From Frankiaceae bacterium (lineage in GTDB: Bacteria > Actinomycetota > Actinomycetes > JAFAQI01), in NCBI GenBank assembly GCA_030840615.1, contig JAVEEE010000284.1, forward strand, positions 1 to 6,095: a stretch of DNA of 6,095 nt, written 5' to 3'. Below are positions 5,251 to 6,095 of the stretch, in pieces; position 1 is the first letter of the stretch; each line of letters begins with the position of its first letter. The translations under genes were made by a program, and so were the position numbers. The notes under the pieces are model-generated. The model did not search any database. It was not told the DNA's origin and was given only the letters and a program-made list of their open reading frames with translations.

Positions 5251-6095
5251 CCTACGGCCTCAGCCGGCGTCAGCGTTGTCGTCTGCTCGCGCGACCGCGC
5301 CGCGTTTCTGCGGGAAGCACTCGCCGTCGTCAATGCCGCGCTTCGTCCGCAGGACGAGCTCGTCGTCGTCGACTCCGCGTCAACGGATGCCGAGGTCGCC
5401 GTCGTCGCAGCCGAGTCCGGCGCCCGGGTGCTGCGCGCCGCCGCGCCCGGTCTCGGCCGCGCCCGCAACCTGGGCTGGCATGCCGCCACCCGACCGCTGG
5501 TCGCGTTCACCGACGACGATTGCGCACCACACCCGGACTGGACCGCGCAGGTGGAAGCAGCGTTCACCGACGACGCGGTCGGTTACGCCTTCGGCCAGGT
5601 CGTCGGTGGCGAAGGCGAGGGTGAGCCGTTGTCGCTCGCGCACTCGACGCAGGCCCGCCGGGTCGAGCCGCACGAACGGGCCGACGGGCTCGGACACGGA
5701 GCCAACATGGCGTGCCGCCGGGTGGCGCTGGTCGAGGTCGGCGGCTTCGACGACGAGCTCGGAGCCGGCGCGCGGTTCCCGGCCGCCGAGGACAGCGACC
5801 TCGTGCTGCGGCTGCAGCGGGCCGGTTGGGTCGGGGTCTTCCGACCCGAGTCGGTCGTCGCCCACCACCGCTGGCGCGACCGGCTCCCCGCACTGCGCAT
5901 CATGTATCGCTACGGCGTCGGCGCCGGTGCCGCGGCGGCGAAGTCGTGGCGGCTCGGCTACGGCCGCGAGCAGCTGCGCCGCGAGGTGTGGGACGAGGGC
6001 CTGCGCATGTCGGCGCGACATCTGCGGGCCGGCTACCAGTTCGGCGCGGCCGCCTGCGTCCTGCGCGCAGCCGGATCGACGGTGGGTGCGTGGCG
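5173..6095 (+). CDS. GT2-type (GT-A fold) glycosyltransferase, 3' end beyond window
   Basis: The frame is open from the ATG at 5173 to the window edge, giving 307 residues without a stop. Residues 1-33 are a polar, Pro/Gly-rich leader with no fold signature. The GT-A domain starts at SVVVCSRDRAAFLREAL (34-50), then ELVVVDSASTD (62-72), the nucleotide-sugar strand and turn. GLGRARNLGWHAA and FTDDDCAPHPDW follow; D114-D116 are the DxD-type metal and donor site. GANMACRRVALVEVGGFDDELGAG is the usual acceptor-side segment. AAEDSDLVLRLQRAGW contains E206 and D207, the probable catalytic ED motif, and VVAHHRW follows. All key GT2 elements are present, so the missing part is probably a short C-terminal tail. 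It probably adds one sugar to a lipid-linked or surface glycan; donor and acceptor are unknown. It is transcribed away from the GT4 pair and overlaps its leader gene by 78 bp. Confidence 0.9.
   Translation, partial: MENPDGTVGQPPGLPGADDEGPHARHPTASAGVSVVVCSRDRAAFLREALAVVNAALRPQDELVVVDSASTDAEVAVVAAESGARVLRAAAPGLGRARNLGWHAATRPLVAFTDDDCAPHPDWTAQVEAAFTDDAVGYAFGQVVGGEGEGEPLSLAHSTQARRVEPHERADGLGHGANMACRRVALVEVGGFDDELGAGARFPAAEDSDLVLRLQRAGWVGVFRPESVVAHHRWRDRLPALRIMYRYGVGAGAAAAKSWRLGYGREQLRREVWDEGLRMSARHLRAGYQFGAAACVLRAAGSTVGAW

Noticed and set aside
5380..6021. Minus-strand open frame opposite the GT2 gene
   Set aside because: The plus strand carries a complete series of GT2 motifs in the right order; the minus-strand protein has none.
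1..6095. CRISPR arrays, tRNA/rRNA genes, insertion sequences or phage attachment sites
   Set aside because: No regularly spaced repeats, no tRNA-like cloverleaf sequence, no transposase or integrase frame, and no terminal inverted repeats were seen.

Overview
The window is GC-rich and densely coded, with strong G/C preference at third codon positions, GTG starts and Sec-secreted hydrolases. This points to a high-GC actinobacterium. I cannot place it more finely from the sequence alone. There are no rRNA or tRNA genes, CRISPR arrays, transposase genes or attachment sites, and no gap over 300 bases lacks a gene.

Layout. (i) Bases 1-155 are the 3' end of a plus-strand membrane protein, with one hydrophobic helix and an Arg-rich tail. 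(ii) Bases 161-1498 and 1621-2982 are two tandem plus-strand paralogs. Each has a signal peptide, a malectin-like (CBM57-type) sugar-binding module and a GH16 domain with an intact ExDxxE catalytic motif. A 122-bp spacer between them carries overlapping inverted repeats that may be regulatory. (iii) Two minus-strand GT4-type glycosyltransferases follow, 5250-4048 and then 4051-2972, joined by a GTGA stop/start overlap. The second ends 11 bp inside the 3' end of the second GH16 gene. (iv) A plus-strand GT2 glycosyltransferase starts at 5173 behind a strong Shine-Dalgarno sequence inside the 5' end of the divergent GT4 gene. It runs off the right edge.

Taken together this looks like part of an exopolysaccharide or cell-surface glycan locus. 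Three cytoplasmic glycosyltransferases would build the glycan, and two secreted malectin-GH16 enzymes would bind and trim, remodel or release it. This is similar in logic to the GH16 depolymerases in rhizobial EPS clusters. The family calls are firm. The locus-level role, the glycan structure and the substrate are inference. The most notable points are the duplicated malectin-GH16 pair with differently charged active-site regions, the 78-bp head-to-head coding overlap of two glycosyltransferase genes, and the inverted-repeat element between the hydrolase genes.
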